Assembly: GCA_030620095.1 (NCBI GenBank) | Contig: JAUTXW010002103.1 | Span: forward strand, 620,001 to 684,000 | From: Kuschelorhynchus macadamiae | Lineage: Eukaryota > Arthropoda > Insecta > Coleoptera > Curculionidae | DNA length: 64,000 nucleotides | Reading direction: 5' to 3' | Shown here: positions 10,851 to 24,045 of the stretch, piece by piece | Layout of the letters: each line of letters opens with the position of its first letter | Numbering within the stretch: position 1 is the stretch's first letter | Made by a program: the position numbers and the translations under genes | The notes under the pieces: model-generated | The model's input: only the letters and a program-made list of their open reading frames with translations | What the model was told of the DNA's origin: nothing | Databases searched by the model: none

Positions 10851-12879
10851 ATATCAACATGTAGAGTAGAAGAAAGTTTTTGCGCTGTAAAAATCAAATA
10901 AAAAACTATTCTAATACAACGAATCTTAAAATTTGAACATTTTTAAGCACCGTTAAAAAATAGTGCAGAAAGAAAAAAATCACGTAAGTATTTATTTAAA
11001 TATAAAAAATAAAAAGAAGAAAACAATTAAAATAAAAGTTAAGTTAAATAAATACAATAAAAAATGCAAAGCATAATAAAATTAAAAAACTAAAAATAGA
11101 AAACTTAAAAATATGACAAAAAAGTACTAAGAATTACAAAATAGGTCGGCGTCAAACTAATAAATAGTAATAAATATATATTTCTTGAGGTATTAAGCTA
11201 TTATATTCCTATGTATTTCTTTGAATGAGGAGTAATTTGCCAAGTCTCTAGATTTCTCGAAAATGCTATTGGTCTTGCGTTCAAGGTTCAAGGGCCTCGT
11301 TGTGTCAAATTAATTATATTTTCTTCTATCTTTCCCCAGAACCTGTTCCTACCTACCTACCGTGATCACCTTATAAAGATAAAGAAAATTTTTTAGACGT
11401 TTCGGCTAGGTATATAAAAACCCAAAATTACTTCTCGCTAGTAATTATAATCTACTGAAATTCGTTCAGAGGATGTTTGGAATATCTGCATATATTTTTT
11501 GGTGAAATAAATATATAGTCTAGTTATTTTTCCCAATTTGAAATGTTTTACGGGAAATTAAAATCATTTAATTTTGTAAATAATTTATTATTGGAAATGC
11601 AGTATCGACGCCACTGATCATATTCTTATAACATATTACTCCCATAGGAACAGTGATACAGAATTAAAAAGAGAAAGGAATATGCAACGCGATTACCCTT
11701 CGGAGAGAGACAAATCTATATTGATAGTAATATGGTTACCATATGGCATATTTGCCTTAAAAAATAGAAGTGGTGTGGTACTATCAAAAGCCATGAACGC
11801 TGAAAGTACTAAAAGTGTATGTCGATGAAAAAAATGTTTAAACAATGAGTTAGCAGTGTATAGCATATCTAATTTTATCTCATTACTTGGCGTTTTTTTG
11901 TCTTTTATTTTATTAGTCATTGTCAATAAAATAAACAATTTTATTTAGGTATGACAAATGGCAAATCAAGGAAAACGTAGGTTTAATTTTCCAATATCAA
12001 AGAAAATTCTTGAAAATGTACTTTTTTTTTATAAAAAGACAATATACCTACTAAAACTTTTTAAAAAATATATTGAATAGTTTTAAAAGTGATTTGATTT
12101 TTTAATACCTACTACTATTTCAATTGAAATCCGGATATTGGCTGTACAAGTTTATTAGCAAATTAATTGTCAAACAATCTTAACAATCGGTTACTTATAA
12201 AGTGTTAGAGTAGTGCGAAAAATGTGTGGAAAATAAAAAAGGCATGTGCTCTAATTTTTTTATACATTTTCTTTCTACAGTTTTTTGTTTAATTTATCTA
12301 AGATAATCAAATAAAAATCAAAATTATTATAAAAAAGTCGCATTCCTTGCTTCATTATTTTGTATAAGTTTTGGATTTTGTTTTAAAATGAGTCATAAGC
12401 TAACATGTTCTTTAAGAACCTAAAATGTCTCAGGTTTTATTTGACGTTCCGGAAATTATCCTGCAGCTTTTATAGGTACCTATTTCTTCTAGCCTTAAAA
12501 TACAGTTTTATCATGTCCAATTTTTTTTATTGAAACATAGCCCTCATACTAAGTATTTGGGTGGTTCAGAAATACTTTCGAAGGTGAAAACAGAATTAAA
12601 TCACGCAATTTAAAGATTTAAACATAACTCGATTGGAATGATTCCGAATGATAACACGCGGCATTCCGAGCGGCATTCCGAGCGGCAATCTTTTGTTTCA
12701 TAATCGCGACCATGCGTCCTACTCAAAGCCTACTATTTAAAAAAAATATAATTTCGGTATTTAGAGCTTAAGAAAAATAATAACCCAGACTTGTGAATCT
12801 TGTGATACATCATTGAAAAGTTCTCGAGGAGCTCCCAAAAATACAAAAATCCAGTCTGTATTAAAATAAAAATATTACG
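10851..12879. other. no gene recognised; A-rich DNA
   Basis: Very A-rich around 10940-11130. A small direct repeat of GCGGCATTCCGA occurs near 12658-12685 (two and a half units). No protein-like frame was seen. Confidence 0.5.
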
Positions 12880-12887
12880 TAAATAGG

Positions 12888-13103
12888 CAGGCGCGTATAC
12901 AAAAGAGGGGTAATGGAGGTGTCATCCCCCCCCCATATGACAAAATTATTTAAAATTTACGTCCGCGGATTTTGAACATTGAAGTCACATAATGTACGAA
13001 TAAGCCTGTTTGCTATATGAGAGTGCTTTTTTTTTGCCGTTAGTTTTGTCATGAAAAACTTATAAATTACCCCTCCCATAACTGCAAGCTGTATACGCGC
13101 CTG
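12888..13103. mobile_element. 216-bp hAT-type MITE
   Basis: Perfect 14-bp terminal inverted repeats, CAGGCGCGTATACA at 12888-12901 and its reverse complement at 13090-13103. They are flanked by an exact 8-bp direct repeat TAAATAGG (12880-12887 and 13104-13111). The 8-bp duplication and CAGG start are typical of the hAT superfamily. A second mirrored pair, GGGGTAAT near both ends, lies just inside. It has no coding capacity and so depends on a hAT transposase made elsewhere. Confidence 0.88.
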
Positions 13104-13939
13104 TAAATAGGTATCTCGAAAACAAATGAGGCTAGAAAAATATTTTTTCCTGCATTAAATTCCTCTAATAAATGTCCTAATAATGTATTACCGATAAAAA
13201 CATACAAGTTATTGAATAACTACAGGCAAAAGTTAAAAATGCACTATTTTGGTTTTCCTTAATCCTATTTCAATAACCACAAAAGATAATTGATTTGTTT
13301 GTACCTATTGATATATTGATATGAGTTTGTAATAAAATGCTCTATAACTTTGCTAATTTAACCAAGTCAAGGTAAGTCAACTGTGGGATCTGGGACATAC
13401 TGTATACTTATTCAAGTACTCCAAATTTTCAACAACTCAACACACGACCTTCCGCCGAAATGTTTTTTCTGCCGTTATGATTTCGTTGTCCTTCAAAATT
13501 TATAATTGATCCACAGTGTATATAATCTGCTCATATTTTTAATTTAAAAAGTTGCAAGAGATGGCGGTAGCCCAGCGATGGTAGATTGATTTAATTTACT
13601 GCGTAGTGTTTATTGTTATTTCGTTCATTTTAAATTAAATTGTGGATGACACCGGTAACAGTACCAGGGTGTTTGTTACTTCTTCTTACACCATTACATA
13701 CAAAATTATAGGTTTTTGATAGAAAAAAACTAAAAAATAAAACCCCACTCTCTGTAGCTGAAACCCATTAAGCACAACTAAGTGCCAAACAAACGCTCTG
13801 TTCATGGGGCTTCGTGGCTCTCACTAGAAATTAGGCGAACTTTATTTATTCTTGAATAGTTTTAATGACGTCACCAATATAACTAATGAAAACGCTCAAG
13901 TAACACCTTTGCAGGAACGCACCGGTGATAAAATATTAT

Positions 13940-13954
13940 GGGGGGGGGGGGGGG
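13940..13954 (+). repeat. G15 homopolymer
   Basis: Fifteen consecutive G in an otherwise AT-rich context. Such a run can form a G-quadruplex and is prone to slippage. Confidence 0.95.
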
Positions 13955-15464
13955 AATAAGTACGAAAAAGCCAACTGGGAACTACAAAAAAAATCCGCAC
14001 TTTTAAGTGTAGTCACAAGTGACGTCCGCCCACACCCCATCCCACCCGTATGTCCGTCTCTGTCCACCTCTGTTATACCAACAGTCAAACCTCGGGAAAA
14101 TTGAGAAGAAACATGACTATATATAAATATATTTAGGGGTCCAGACCCCCTGGACTACCGTGTGTGCCTGCCCTGGTCATTTTTACGAACGAGAAAGTAC
14201 TTTTTTTATTCTGTTCTGTAATTTCTGGTTTTTTTTATATTTTGCACTGTTTAGAAGTTATTTAGAAAAAAATCCATTCACACGCCGCTAATTTAAGAAG
14301 TCATGATGTGGGACATAGGAAAAATAGTAAAATTTAATATTACATCATTATGACCAGCAAATTAGGCATTCTAGAATTGATATTTTGCTAAATAATTTCT
14401 AAATAGTACAAAATATCGACAAAATGAAACCACAAAATTACAGAATCGAATATAGTAAGACGCTATTGTAAAAACAACCAGTTACGTGAAAAAACAAGTT
14501 CGTGAGGATAAAAAGGCGCACTTAGAAATAGATCTTGAGGGGGAGCGGTTGAACACAGATTATAGACTTGGAATGGAATAACAAGCGCCGCAGGCGTAAA
14601 AAGTTGACCGGCGCCTTCATCATTTCACCTTTTTGGTGGTCATTTATTAAAATTAAAATTAAAATGTGGAATATTTATTTTTTATTCATTTCCAAATAAC
14701 AAAATCGAGTCTAGGGTCTTGATGGAAGTACTCCCTAGTTTTTTTAAAGTCGTATTTAGTGGCTTTATCTTAAAAATATTTATAAATCTCTAGAAATGTA
14801 GGAGGTATATAAAAAAATCTAAAAAAATATTATTTTAAAACCCTGGAATAAAGCATTCCATGAATTAATTTACATTTTACACTATATTGGTCAAACGATT
14901 CCGAGTGTCATCAGCGTAGTTTTTAAGGACAGAAAGATTTATAAAGGCATATCTTCAGAATACGTAAGCCAATTTCAATTAAATATTGAGAACAAAACAT
15001 TTTGCATATTAAATTACGAAAATAAGTATAGTTTGGACTTTTACTTTTAATATCGTAGCACTCACTTTACTGATAAAAATAAAGAATTGTTTTGAAATAT
15101 TTTTTATGTACATTTTTAGCACATTTTCATAACACTCATTTCTGTCATATATTAAATTTGGCTAGTGTTGGGGTTGAGTCTGTATATATCTAGTTTCAAA
15201 ACACAAGACTGTCACATTGCTACTTAGGTGAACTGAAGGCTGTAGGTCTGGCTGAAAAAATTTCTGTATACCTTCTATAAAAAAGTAAGGCATTTACCTG
15301 AAACAGTTCGTTTGGAATTTACAAATTTTACTTGTACAGAAATCTCGTGAAACCCTACTCCAGCTGATTACCTGTTCAGATAAAGCATGGATATTGTTTT
15401 CGTATAGATTTATTTAGGTTAAGACTGTTTTAGGTATTTGTGTATTTATACTTTATTCATGTTT

Positions 15465-15467
<3 letters not shown>

Positions 15468-15525
<58 letters not shown>
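15468..15525. repeat. (TA)n microsatellite
   Basis: About 58 bp of pure alternating T and A. Confidence 0.95.
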
Positions 15526-15526
<1 letters not shown>

Positions 15527-16039
15527 TAAGAGAGCTTAACAAAGGACATTAAAATATAGTTTACATTATGCCTACATGGCTGCTTTTTAAGCAACAAATC
15601 TAAACAACATTTTTAAAAAATGTAATTTGCTGTTCGGTCAACTTTTGTTTTGTCCTTGTTACATGTGAAATGTTTTTATTACATTGATTTGGTACCATGT
15701 ATCTTTCTGCCTGTTCCCTGACGAGTAGCACTGATGATTATACACGTTTTACAGACCTTTTTGTTTCCTTACTTTTGTACATGTACACAGCCCTTTAAGT
15801 TTTCGATTAAATAAAGTTCAACCTAAAACAAGAATTCTGAGGGGGCCTGGTTTAGTTAACTACTTTTGTTAGAAGATTAACAAAAAATAACAATCGGATT
15901 TTTATTTCCAGAAAATATATATTCTGAAACAAACCTACTCAATCAGGTCAATTCATTTCATTACTAGACCTGTTTGGAACATCAAAATAGAAACAGAAAG
16001 AAAATATTAATATAAAACAGAATGAGATAACAAGCAACA

Positions 16040-16260
16040 TATGTTATTAAATTTGTTCTTCGATCCGCAAAGTAACAATCGGTCTGCGCGAGTAAGTTGC
16101 GCGGTCGATGACCTCAAATCGTCATTGAAAATTTCAAAATAGTATAGCCAGTATTTTTTGCAAAATCTCGGAAAAAGTAAATAAATATAAACAAGATAAA
16201 GTGCTAATCCCATCAGGAAGACCGCCGAGGCAGCTGCGGAGCAAGTTTCTCTGGACGTAA
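16040..16260 (+). promoter_or_regulatory. CpG-rich promoter-like patch with possible untranslated first exon
   Basis: About fourteen CpG dinucleotides occur within 220 bp, against very few in the flanks. The 3' end, GCTGCGGAGCAAGTTTCTCT then GGAC, is followed by GTAAGG at about 16257, a good splice-donor match. No transposon motif overlaps it. I read it as a candidate host promoter plus non-coding exon on the plus strand, the same strand as Pgm at 28169. The Pgm coding exon has an acceptor-like site just before its ATG, so the two could be spliced. This is an inference only. Confidence 0.3.
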
Positions 16261-16938
16261 GGTATTTCCATAGTTTTTTTACATAATATTTTCGGTGCTA
16301 CGTCAATTAACCTTTAATTTAGATATGTAATAAAGTTATTTACGATTATTATTGGCTTAATGTCGCAGCTATTTATTGTTTAACGCTAATTAACCGATTT
16401 AGACTTTAGTTGTGATGTGGTTTCTGTTTGGAAATCGAGTAATCCGAAAGTCATAAAATGTGAGGTTATTTTTGTCCTGTATCGATTGTGAAAACTTTTG
16501 TAATTTTGATATCATAGATTAACTTTGTGGTGTACTGAGGCTATTATTTTGTAAGTTTGATACACTAGGGTAGGCATTTTATTCAAAAAGTAAAAACTGG
16601 TATTAAATATGAGGAATGATTCACAATATAAACATCGGTGTGTCCCAAAGTGAATTTTAAAATGCTTTAAACATTAGTATAATTCATTAATATCAAAATC
16701 TTCACTAATAGCAGTGAAATCCCAATGAAATTTCAATTTATAACAAAGCCCATGTGTGTGTGTGTCACTCCTTGTATGATTCACAGGTTTAAAAAATCAG
16801 TTCATCTTCAAATAAAATGAAAGTTTTAATTATTAGTTTTGGCAATATACTAGTTTAAATAGCTTTTGATATATAAATAAAGGTAAGTTTTTTTTTAAAT
16901 ACTTGTTAAATGGTTTGCTAATCAAGACCAGATTAAAA

Positions 16939-16975
16939 CTCTACTGAAGAAGGGCTGTAAGTCTCGAACATACAG
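16939..16975 (+). other. degenerate hammerhead-ribozyme-like / Penelope 3'-end-like motif
   Basis: CTACTGAAGAAGGGCTGTAA then GTCTCGAACATACAG resembles the CTGATGA-stem-GAAA core order seen at 46889, but both core boxes carry changes (CTGAAGA, CGAACA). A decayed retroelement tail is a plausible source; activity is unlikely. Confidence 0.3.
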
Positions 16976-18240
16976 TTTTTTGATATTTAAAGTTTTGAGG
17001 TGTATCTATATCAGTGGTGTGTCTGTTCAGTTTCATAACAATATGTCAGTCTATACCTAATTAAAATGAAAATGTACCCACATTTGGCTTAGTGCTTTTT
17101 CTTACCTTCAGTGCTGCTGTCATCGAAAGACTACTTTTAAAACTCAAGGGGTTCTGATAACAGTTGCGAAACAATTTCTATCACATTTATTTTTGTTCCG
17201 TTAAACTGATTTTCTTATAAAATATAACAAATGTTTATGAAATATTGAATTATTCTCAATTTTGATTTTGTGCCTGTGTGTAGACAGTGATGAATAAGCT
17301 TGACACATCTTTTTTTGCATAGTAAAGGTGGATTTGTGTAAAATGACTTTTTCATTATCTTATTCGTTTTTTGTAATTTTAGTAATAACTTTTCTATAAT
17401 GGCTATGTTCACATTAAGATTATTTAATAATGATACATTACAGCCTATTTTGTAAAATTAAAATTCAAAAACTATAAATTTGTAAATTTGTTTACTTTAT
17501 GGTATCTAGCCTGCAGGAATAAACAATAGTAAATAGGTTAATGTGTGGAATATAAACATTATTCCACTACTCACTATGCTAAAAAAAAGTGGTAAATTGA
17601 AAAAATAAAAATAAATAAATTTCTGGTTTGTGATTGCACATCATATTTAAAACTTATGGTTAAACTTGGCGTTATTACTAGTTGTGGAAAAAAAAAAGAT
17701 TACATGAAACCACTTTTAATTGCATTTTTTGCTAAACAGAGTTTGGGTGAAGTATATGTCAGTAAAGATTATTTATTTATTCATTCAGCATGTGTACATT
17801 TCAAAATAAAATATTTCAAATAGCACACTTAAATATACGAAAAATCATAATCATGTAAATAAAATTTTTTGTTTAAGGGTTTTAAGGCTTACATTTATTA
17901 TATCTATATCTCAAAAATGTTTGTTATAAACAGATGTCATGTCAGAAGGCCTTGAAACCATAATTTGTTCTGTGAGGCTGAACAGCAAAAAGTGTCCTCT
18001 GTCAAGTGTGTCTTCCAGGGATTCTAAGATTAAGTTGAGATAGAAGAATATTTCAGTCAATATGGCTATTTATTAATTTGTACAGAAAAATAAAAGAGCT
18101 TCTCTTTCTCCTACTCTCCAATCTTGGGTATCCAACAAGCATGAATTGAACACCAATAGGTGTATTAGAGTACTGAAAGTAATGTTTTTTTTTGTTTAAA
18201 TAGCATGGAGGTTACAAACTTCGATTGTACTCTTCCTAGT
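16976..18240. other. no gene recognised
   Basis: AT-rich non-coding DNA with no clear repeat or protein frame. Confidence 0.5.
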
Positions 18241-19610
18241 CTATTTATATGGCATACCAATGGGTACCCAGATGATTAATCTGCACTCTGGTATGCTTTG
18301 AACCAGTGAATTGTATAAGCATCCTATTGCTTTGGTATCGATAATGTACTTACAGTTTCTTTTAATAAAACCCATCATTCGAAAACCTTTAAGAACTAAT
18401 TTATCTATATGTTTGTTAAAACGTAATATTCTATCGATAATTATACCTAAATCATTAGAATTTAACACAGAATCTAAAATTTGATCATATATTTGGTAAT
18501 TATATATTCTATAAAATCATTGTGCGTTTCATTATATTAAGGTGTAAAAAGTTGGTATCACATCATCTGACTAGCATATTTATATCATTTTGAATCTGTT
18601 TAAGTCTCTAATAACAAAAAAGAGTTTTAGATCATCAGCATAGAGTAAACATTGACAAAATTGAAAAACCCTCACAACATCTTTTACAAATAGACCCTGA
18701 GTGAGTTTCTTGAGGGACTCCAGATGTGACTAGAAAGTTTTCAGACATAACACTACAAAGTTTTACACATTGACTGGGTGAAGTCAGGTATGAAGCTATC
18801 CATGCCAAATAAGATCGAAAGTGTTTGAGACGTTCAAGTTTATATAGTAACAGTTTATGACAAACATTGTCAAAAGCCTTGGGCAAATCAGTGTATATGG
18901 TGTCTACTAGGCTTCCTTCTTCCATATTACATACCAGGTAGTCTTGGTAGATTGCAAGATTTGTCACTGTAGACCAAATTCTGAGGCTATATGATTCCTA
19001 AATTCATCGAAAAACTCATCAGTTACTATGGATTCAAAAAATGTATCCATGCTGCATAGAAGTGAGATGCCTCTGTAATTTTTAATCTGATTTCGATCAC
19101 CTGATTTGTAAGTGGATAATAATGTAGAAAGTTGCATTTGTTAAATAATCTTTGAAATATTGTGGTTGAGATAATGACTCCACGCATCAATAAAAGTAGG
19201 GGATAGTCCATCCAGCCCAGAGCTCTTTGTACAATTAAACAATTTAATCTTGATTTTGACTTCGGATAATGTGAATATTCTAGAGGCTTGTACTACTTCC
19301 ATAGAATCCAAGTCCACATGGCCATAATCAGAATAGCATGATCTAAAATGACTATCAAATGTGTTGGCTATCTCTTGCAAACTATTGAGTTCCTGATTAT
19401 TATGCTTCATAGAAAATGGTATTCCACTATACTTATATATACTGCTAATGTAAGACCAAAAATATTTAATATTTCCAGGAATCATAGGCTTCATGTTAGT
19501 TACATATAGTAATTAGCATAGGTTGAAGTGATGGTTTCTTTCCTTAGAACTGAATACTGCTGATAATCAACAAGGTTTTGGGCTTTCTTAATTTTTTTAT
19601 AACAATGGTT
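18241..19610 (-). pseudogene. decayed Jockey/CR1-like LINE reverse transcriptase
   Basis: Minus-strand frames in order: a connector with KYFWSYISSIYKYSGIP and EIANTFDSHF (19494-19350); SSGLDGLSPTFI, the DG motif before the catalytic core (about 19220); DLPKAFDNVCHKLLLYKL, motif A (about 18840-18890); TSGVPQ, motif B (about 18720), followed by ETHSG instead of G.ILGP; LYADDLKL, motif C, in another frame near 18630-18650; then a C-terminal LGIIIDRILRFNKHIDKL stretch (about 18380-18460). At least three frameshifts separate these blocks. Upstream endonuclease sequence was not recognised. A fragment of the same type lies at 20472-20885. Confidence 0.75.
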
Positions 19611-19984
19611 TATTTATTGACAAGAGATTAAAGATTAAAATTTATTATCAACAATTTAGGACTTTCCCATTTTACACTTGCCTACAACTGAGTTATGAGA
19701 TAATAAGAAGTGTTTTTCAATATTATTTTAACAACTAATAAAGTAATATTGTTTATTGGGGGTAGTTTTTGTTAAAGAAACTTTTGCATGGAATTTATTG
19801 TTACATTAAATTATTTGGTAGCAATTGCTCAGAAACTGGGTTGGGGAAGTAATAGAAAACTTAGAAAATACAATCAATTCAAATATTTATAATATTGTAA
19901 TATTATTTTGATTCTTTCCTTCCTATAAATTTTGATCAATCACTGACTAGAATTTATGCATAAAATTTAATTATCAAGTGAAAA

Positions 19985-20475
19985 AATTCTCTTAGACTAC
20001 TGGGTTTCATAAAGCAACATACAAAACACGTAACTGATCCAAACCAATTGGGTGTCTCTATAACTCATTGGTTCGTAGCTTTCTAGAATATTGTTGTACA
20101 ATATGGAGTCCATCATACCAGTGTCACATCAACAGAATGGAAAAGGTGCAAAATAGGTTTTCAAAATATCTCTTACATAAATTGCATTTCCCATATCAAG
20201 GTCTGTCATCTAATACTAGAATTCTTTTCTGCGGCCTTCAAACCCTTGAATTTAGAAGAAAGAAGGCATTTCTGGTCTTTTTATGTAAATTGCTCAATGG
20301 GGGGATTGACTGTGAAGTGCTGCTGGGATCAGTCCCGTTTTTAGTTCCTATTAGAAGAACAAGACAATCACAGCTGTTTGTTGAAAGGTACCACCGAACA
20401 AATTATCAGTTAAGGGCATTTGTTGACTTTAGCTTTCCTTTGGCATATTTAAAAAAATGTTGTGACTTCACCTAA
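19985..20475 (+). pseudogene. LINE reverse-transcriptase C-terminal domain fragment
   Basis: Reads LLGFIKQHTKHVTDPNQLGV, then after a short gap FLEYCCTIWSPSYQCHINRM, EKVQNRFSKYLL and LQTLEFRRKKAFLVFLCKLL. This is the thumb/connection region that follows motif E in Jockey/CR1 LINEs (LGFI.R.T..F....L..LY..LVRS.LEYC..VW.P). It ends at a stop just after 20470, one base from an oppositely oriented fragment. The palm domain and endonuclease are absent. Confidence 0.75.
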
Positions 20476-20885
20476 AAATATAAAAATATATAATCTCTAT
20501 ATCGAACTGTTGCTTGTTGATCATTCTCACTGAAAATCAGAGAAGTGTCATCAGCAAAAAGAACCGCACCACAATCAGTAATGCCACCAAGGTCATTTGT
20601 GTATATGACCAAAAGCAGTGGTCCCAAGATGGATCCCTGAGGAACACCTCGCTTTATGATAGTGCTATCTGATACTACCTGTTCTCCCGAGTTATTGGTT
20701 TCAATGGCACATTGTTGCACAGAATAGAATGCTCAACAATGATCAAATGCCTTAGATAAATCAAGAAACATAGCTGTGATAAATTTGCTGTCATTTGTAG
20801 AGTTTAATATCTGCTCCGAAGTCTGATAAATGGCACGAACTGTAGATTTTTTTTAATGAAAATCATTTTGCCTGTCTGTATATAT
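20472..20885 (-). pseudogene. LINE reverse-transcriptase palm fragment
   Basis: On the minus strand: AIYQTSEQILNSTNDSKFIT, then AMFLDLSKAFD (motif A, about 20745-20780), a frameshift, IIKRGVPQGSILGPLLLVIY (motif B, about 20600-20660) and AVLFADDTSLIF (motif C with both catalytic Asp, about 20530-20565). The catalytic residues are kept but the flanks are missing. It abuts a plus-strand thumb fragment, so the pair is an inverted arrangement of two LINE pieces rather than one gene. Confidence 0.8.
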
Positions 20886-23144
20886 TGTAGTATAAATTAA
20901 ACACAATAAATAAAATAGTTTCTGTTATATAACTAAATTAATAAAGTAAATTCAGCTTTGCACAATTGGAAGATTCCATTTAAAAGGCACAACTTTTTCA
21001 TTGGTTATCTATTTATGGGTTGGTAAAATTAACCACAAAACAATGTGTATGCTTTTTTTGTTGTAACACCAATACCATTTCGAATTTTTTTACTGTGTAG
21101 GTACTCAAGAGTAAATAAATACATTTATGAGCTCCATATTATTCTTTGATTGAGAACATACAGTATGTTTTTATTATTGAAAAGTGTTTTATAGCTTTTT
21201 TAAACAAATCCTTTAAAAATGGTAAGATTATTTCATTTGCAGAAGTATAACCTTAAAATGATTTTATGGTTAATAGTAAATATACATTTTTGAAAAAACT
21301 ATATGAGTGACGCAGCTGCGGGAAAGAGGGTTGGGATTAAAACCCCCCTCCCAACGGAACCCAAGCCCACTGTTACAAACTTTGTAACAAAAATCTAAAA
21401 ATCATTTAATAACGTAGTAAAATATTAGTTGTTTAGTTAAAAAAAAAGGTATTTTTAAAACTGAAAATAATTTATTTTGCAAACCTCTTCACCCAGAGAG
21501 GATTCCCGGCTCATTCTAAATCTAATTTTTTGTGTTTAGTGTATTATTGGTGTCTTTATTTTGATCTGTTAAAGTATAATTACTAACTTCACTGTCAGTA
21601 ATAAAAATCTTCTCAATTTTCCTATAAATAATCAGTATTAATGTTCATTATGCGACATAAAATTATCATCATAGAATAATGTGCCTTAGTCATAAGTCAT
21701 AAAGTAAAATTACCAGCAATATAGACTAATAACGCTCCCAATAAAGATAAAAACACAATTTGCTTAACACTGCCTGTTTATCCTATGTGTCAGAAAATGT
21801 TTTTAGAATACCCAATAATTTGAGTTCTAAATGAGAATACAGCGTAATATAAGAAAATAGTTGAGAAATAAGATTAATATGTAGGTGTTTATATTAAACC
21901 TAAAGACATTACTCTTTTAAGGTAAGATCTTATTTAGGTGTGTATAATTTGAAATAAAAAGTATTACTAATAAATTAATTTTCTTACTGCTATATTATTA
22001 TGAGATGTTCATATTTAGGGAGATATTCACATTCATATCCATGTTTTTTTTATTATTAAAAGACTTTCTACAAAGTATTAACCTCTGTATTAACTATGGC
22101 AATTAACCTATTAAATTAGTAGAATAAATTACTCATTTGCAAGCTGAAAAATCTAACAGGAATTAATAGTTTCCTTTAAAATATGCCTTACTATTGTTCT
22201 TTGGAAAGATATTTTACAAATTTTTTTGCTTTCAGCAGGTTAGGATATAATATACTAAGCCAATTTCTCAGCAAGTTGTGAGAGAGTTGTACTGCAGCAA
22301 TTTACATTTTTTTTAAACAATTGTCTGGTTACCGAGACCTATCAACACTATTTTTGTATTGTTTTATTGCGTATTTTTTCTATAATACCAATATGTTTTT
22401 CTTCAATAACTTTTCTAAACAATGTGCGCAACATATTCTGATAATTCCACTGGAAGTTATTAGAAAATAAAAAAGGTAAAATGGTGTTATATTAATATTG
22501 TAAAAGGGGTGGCAGATAGAACAAAGTTTTAACATCTGTTGAAGTAAAAAACTACAGGTTTGTGGCAAGGATGTTGACCGCTCTTAGGCAAAAGAATCAA
22601 TGGTTTTAAATAAAACATACATTATGTTTAGTTTCTTCCACGGTTTTATTAGCTTCACCTCTTCGTTCAAGATGCTGGCTCCATATGGGGAACAAGTATA
22701 TTTTTATTTGTGATTCAGTTAAAATCAGCATCTAAGGGTACTTAAGAGTTCAAATTTTTGAATTTTTATTGAACATTTAAAAATTGGTAACTGGGGATAT
22801 TTAAGAATGCAAAGTGAAATTTATATGACTGTAAACTTGATAACTGATATAATGTATATTCCCGTCATAGTGTTGATGCATTAGTCAAGAAACCATGGCA
22901 ATTACGGCATTATTTCAAATAAAGCATCCCAGATATATATATATTTCTTATATGAAAAGAAGCATGGGATACCAGTGAAGTAAAGAATACAGGTGGTACT
23001 TTGGGTACTTCATCATAACATTAATATTTGTGTCGCCCCATGAACCATAAGTATTTTCGTGTTATAAATTTATATATCTGTTTTTCTCAAAATGTACTAT
23101 TATAATTTTACAAATAGCAATAAAAGTTTTGCACAAGTTTAATT
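20886..23144. other. no gene recognised
   Basis: AT-rich DNA. A short GC-richer patch, GACGCAGCTGCGGGAAAGAG near 21309, shows no coding or promoter features I can defend. Confidence 0.5.
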
Positions 23145-24045
23145 TGACTACTTATTTTTGAAAATAATGCTAAAATACTTGAATGTGTGATACTGTGATG
23201 CTAATAACTCTGTGGTAAGATTTTATTAGATTGGAAATGACATTTTTGTAGAATGTGTTCCTATGTCAACACAGGTTGGAAGGGTCTTTCTAGTATGGTA
23301 TAATGGTGAAATTATTAAAGCTAAAGAAAGGTATTTAGTGAAATTTACAAAACAAAACTTAGTTTTTGGTGGGGTAAATATAGGGAAGTTAGGCAAAAAA
23401 TTAAATTAAAAATAAAATAAGCATATTCTGATCATATGAGTAATCTAGAGCAAAGTCTTCTAAGGGATCCTAAATATTTTTGGTCTTATATTCGAAGTCA
23501 AAAAAATGATACTGATATACCTGCTCAAGTTTCTTGTATGATATTTCTGCATCTGGCTCAAAAAATATTGCAAACAGTTTTGTCCAGTTCTTTGGTTCTG
23601 TCTTTGTGAATGATATACCATTGGATCAGAAAAAGTTCTTTTGAAAGAATACTTCTGCAATAGGCCCGTTTCACTACAAGAGATTAGAGAAGCCATTAAA
23701 AAGCCGAAGGGTAACAGATCTTTTGGACCTGATGGGGTGCCTGGATACATAATTAAGGGCTGTGGTGATTTACTCGTGAAACCTCTTCTTCACATTTTTA
23801 ATATTTGTCTACAAAGTTCGATATATCCTATAAATGGGGCTAAACAAGACGTAATAAATTACAGACCTGTCACTATCCTGAATGCAGTATCTAAAGTTTT
23901 TGAGCTAACTATATTTGATAGATTATATGAAGTGAAGCATAACATATCTAAATGCCAACATGGTTCTTTTACCCAATAAGTCTACGTTAACCAATTTAAT
24001 TACATTTTGCCAGATTTTTTTACTCTGTAGGTACTCAATTTTAAT
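23145..24045 (+). pseudogene. LINE fragment, upstream unit of a local tandem duplication
   Basis: Includes a partial connector (AACACAGGTTGGAAGGGTCT near 23271) and a reverse-transcriptase N-terminal part (23641-23979) with SLQEIREAIKKPKGNRSFGP followed by DGVPGYIIKGCGDLL, then DVINYRPVTILNAVSKVFEL. It stops before motif A. Nearly every block recurs in the unit starting at 24046. Relative to that unit it lacks about 500 bp that include the end of the endonuclease domain. Confidence 0.75.

Larger units (their letters stand above)
13112..16039. other. no gene recognised; simple repeats
   Basis: Non-coding. Holds a run of 15 G (13940-13954) and a (TA)n tract (15468-15525). A C-rich patch with CCCATCCCACCCG lies near 14035. 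No protein-like frame. Confidence 0.5.

Noticed and set aside
11390..11450. GACGTTTCGGC, the inverse of a hammerhead CGAAACGTC core
   Set aside because: No CTGATGA box upstream on that strand.
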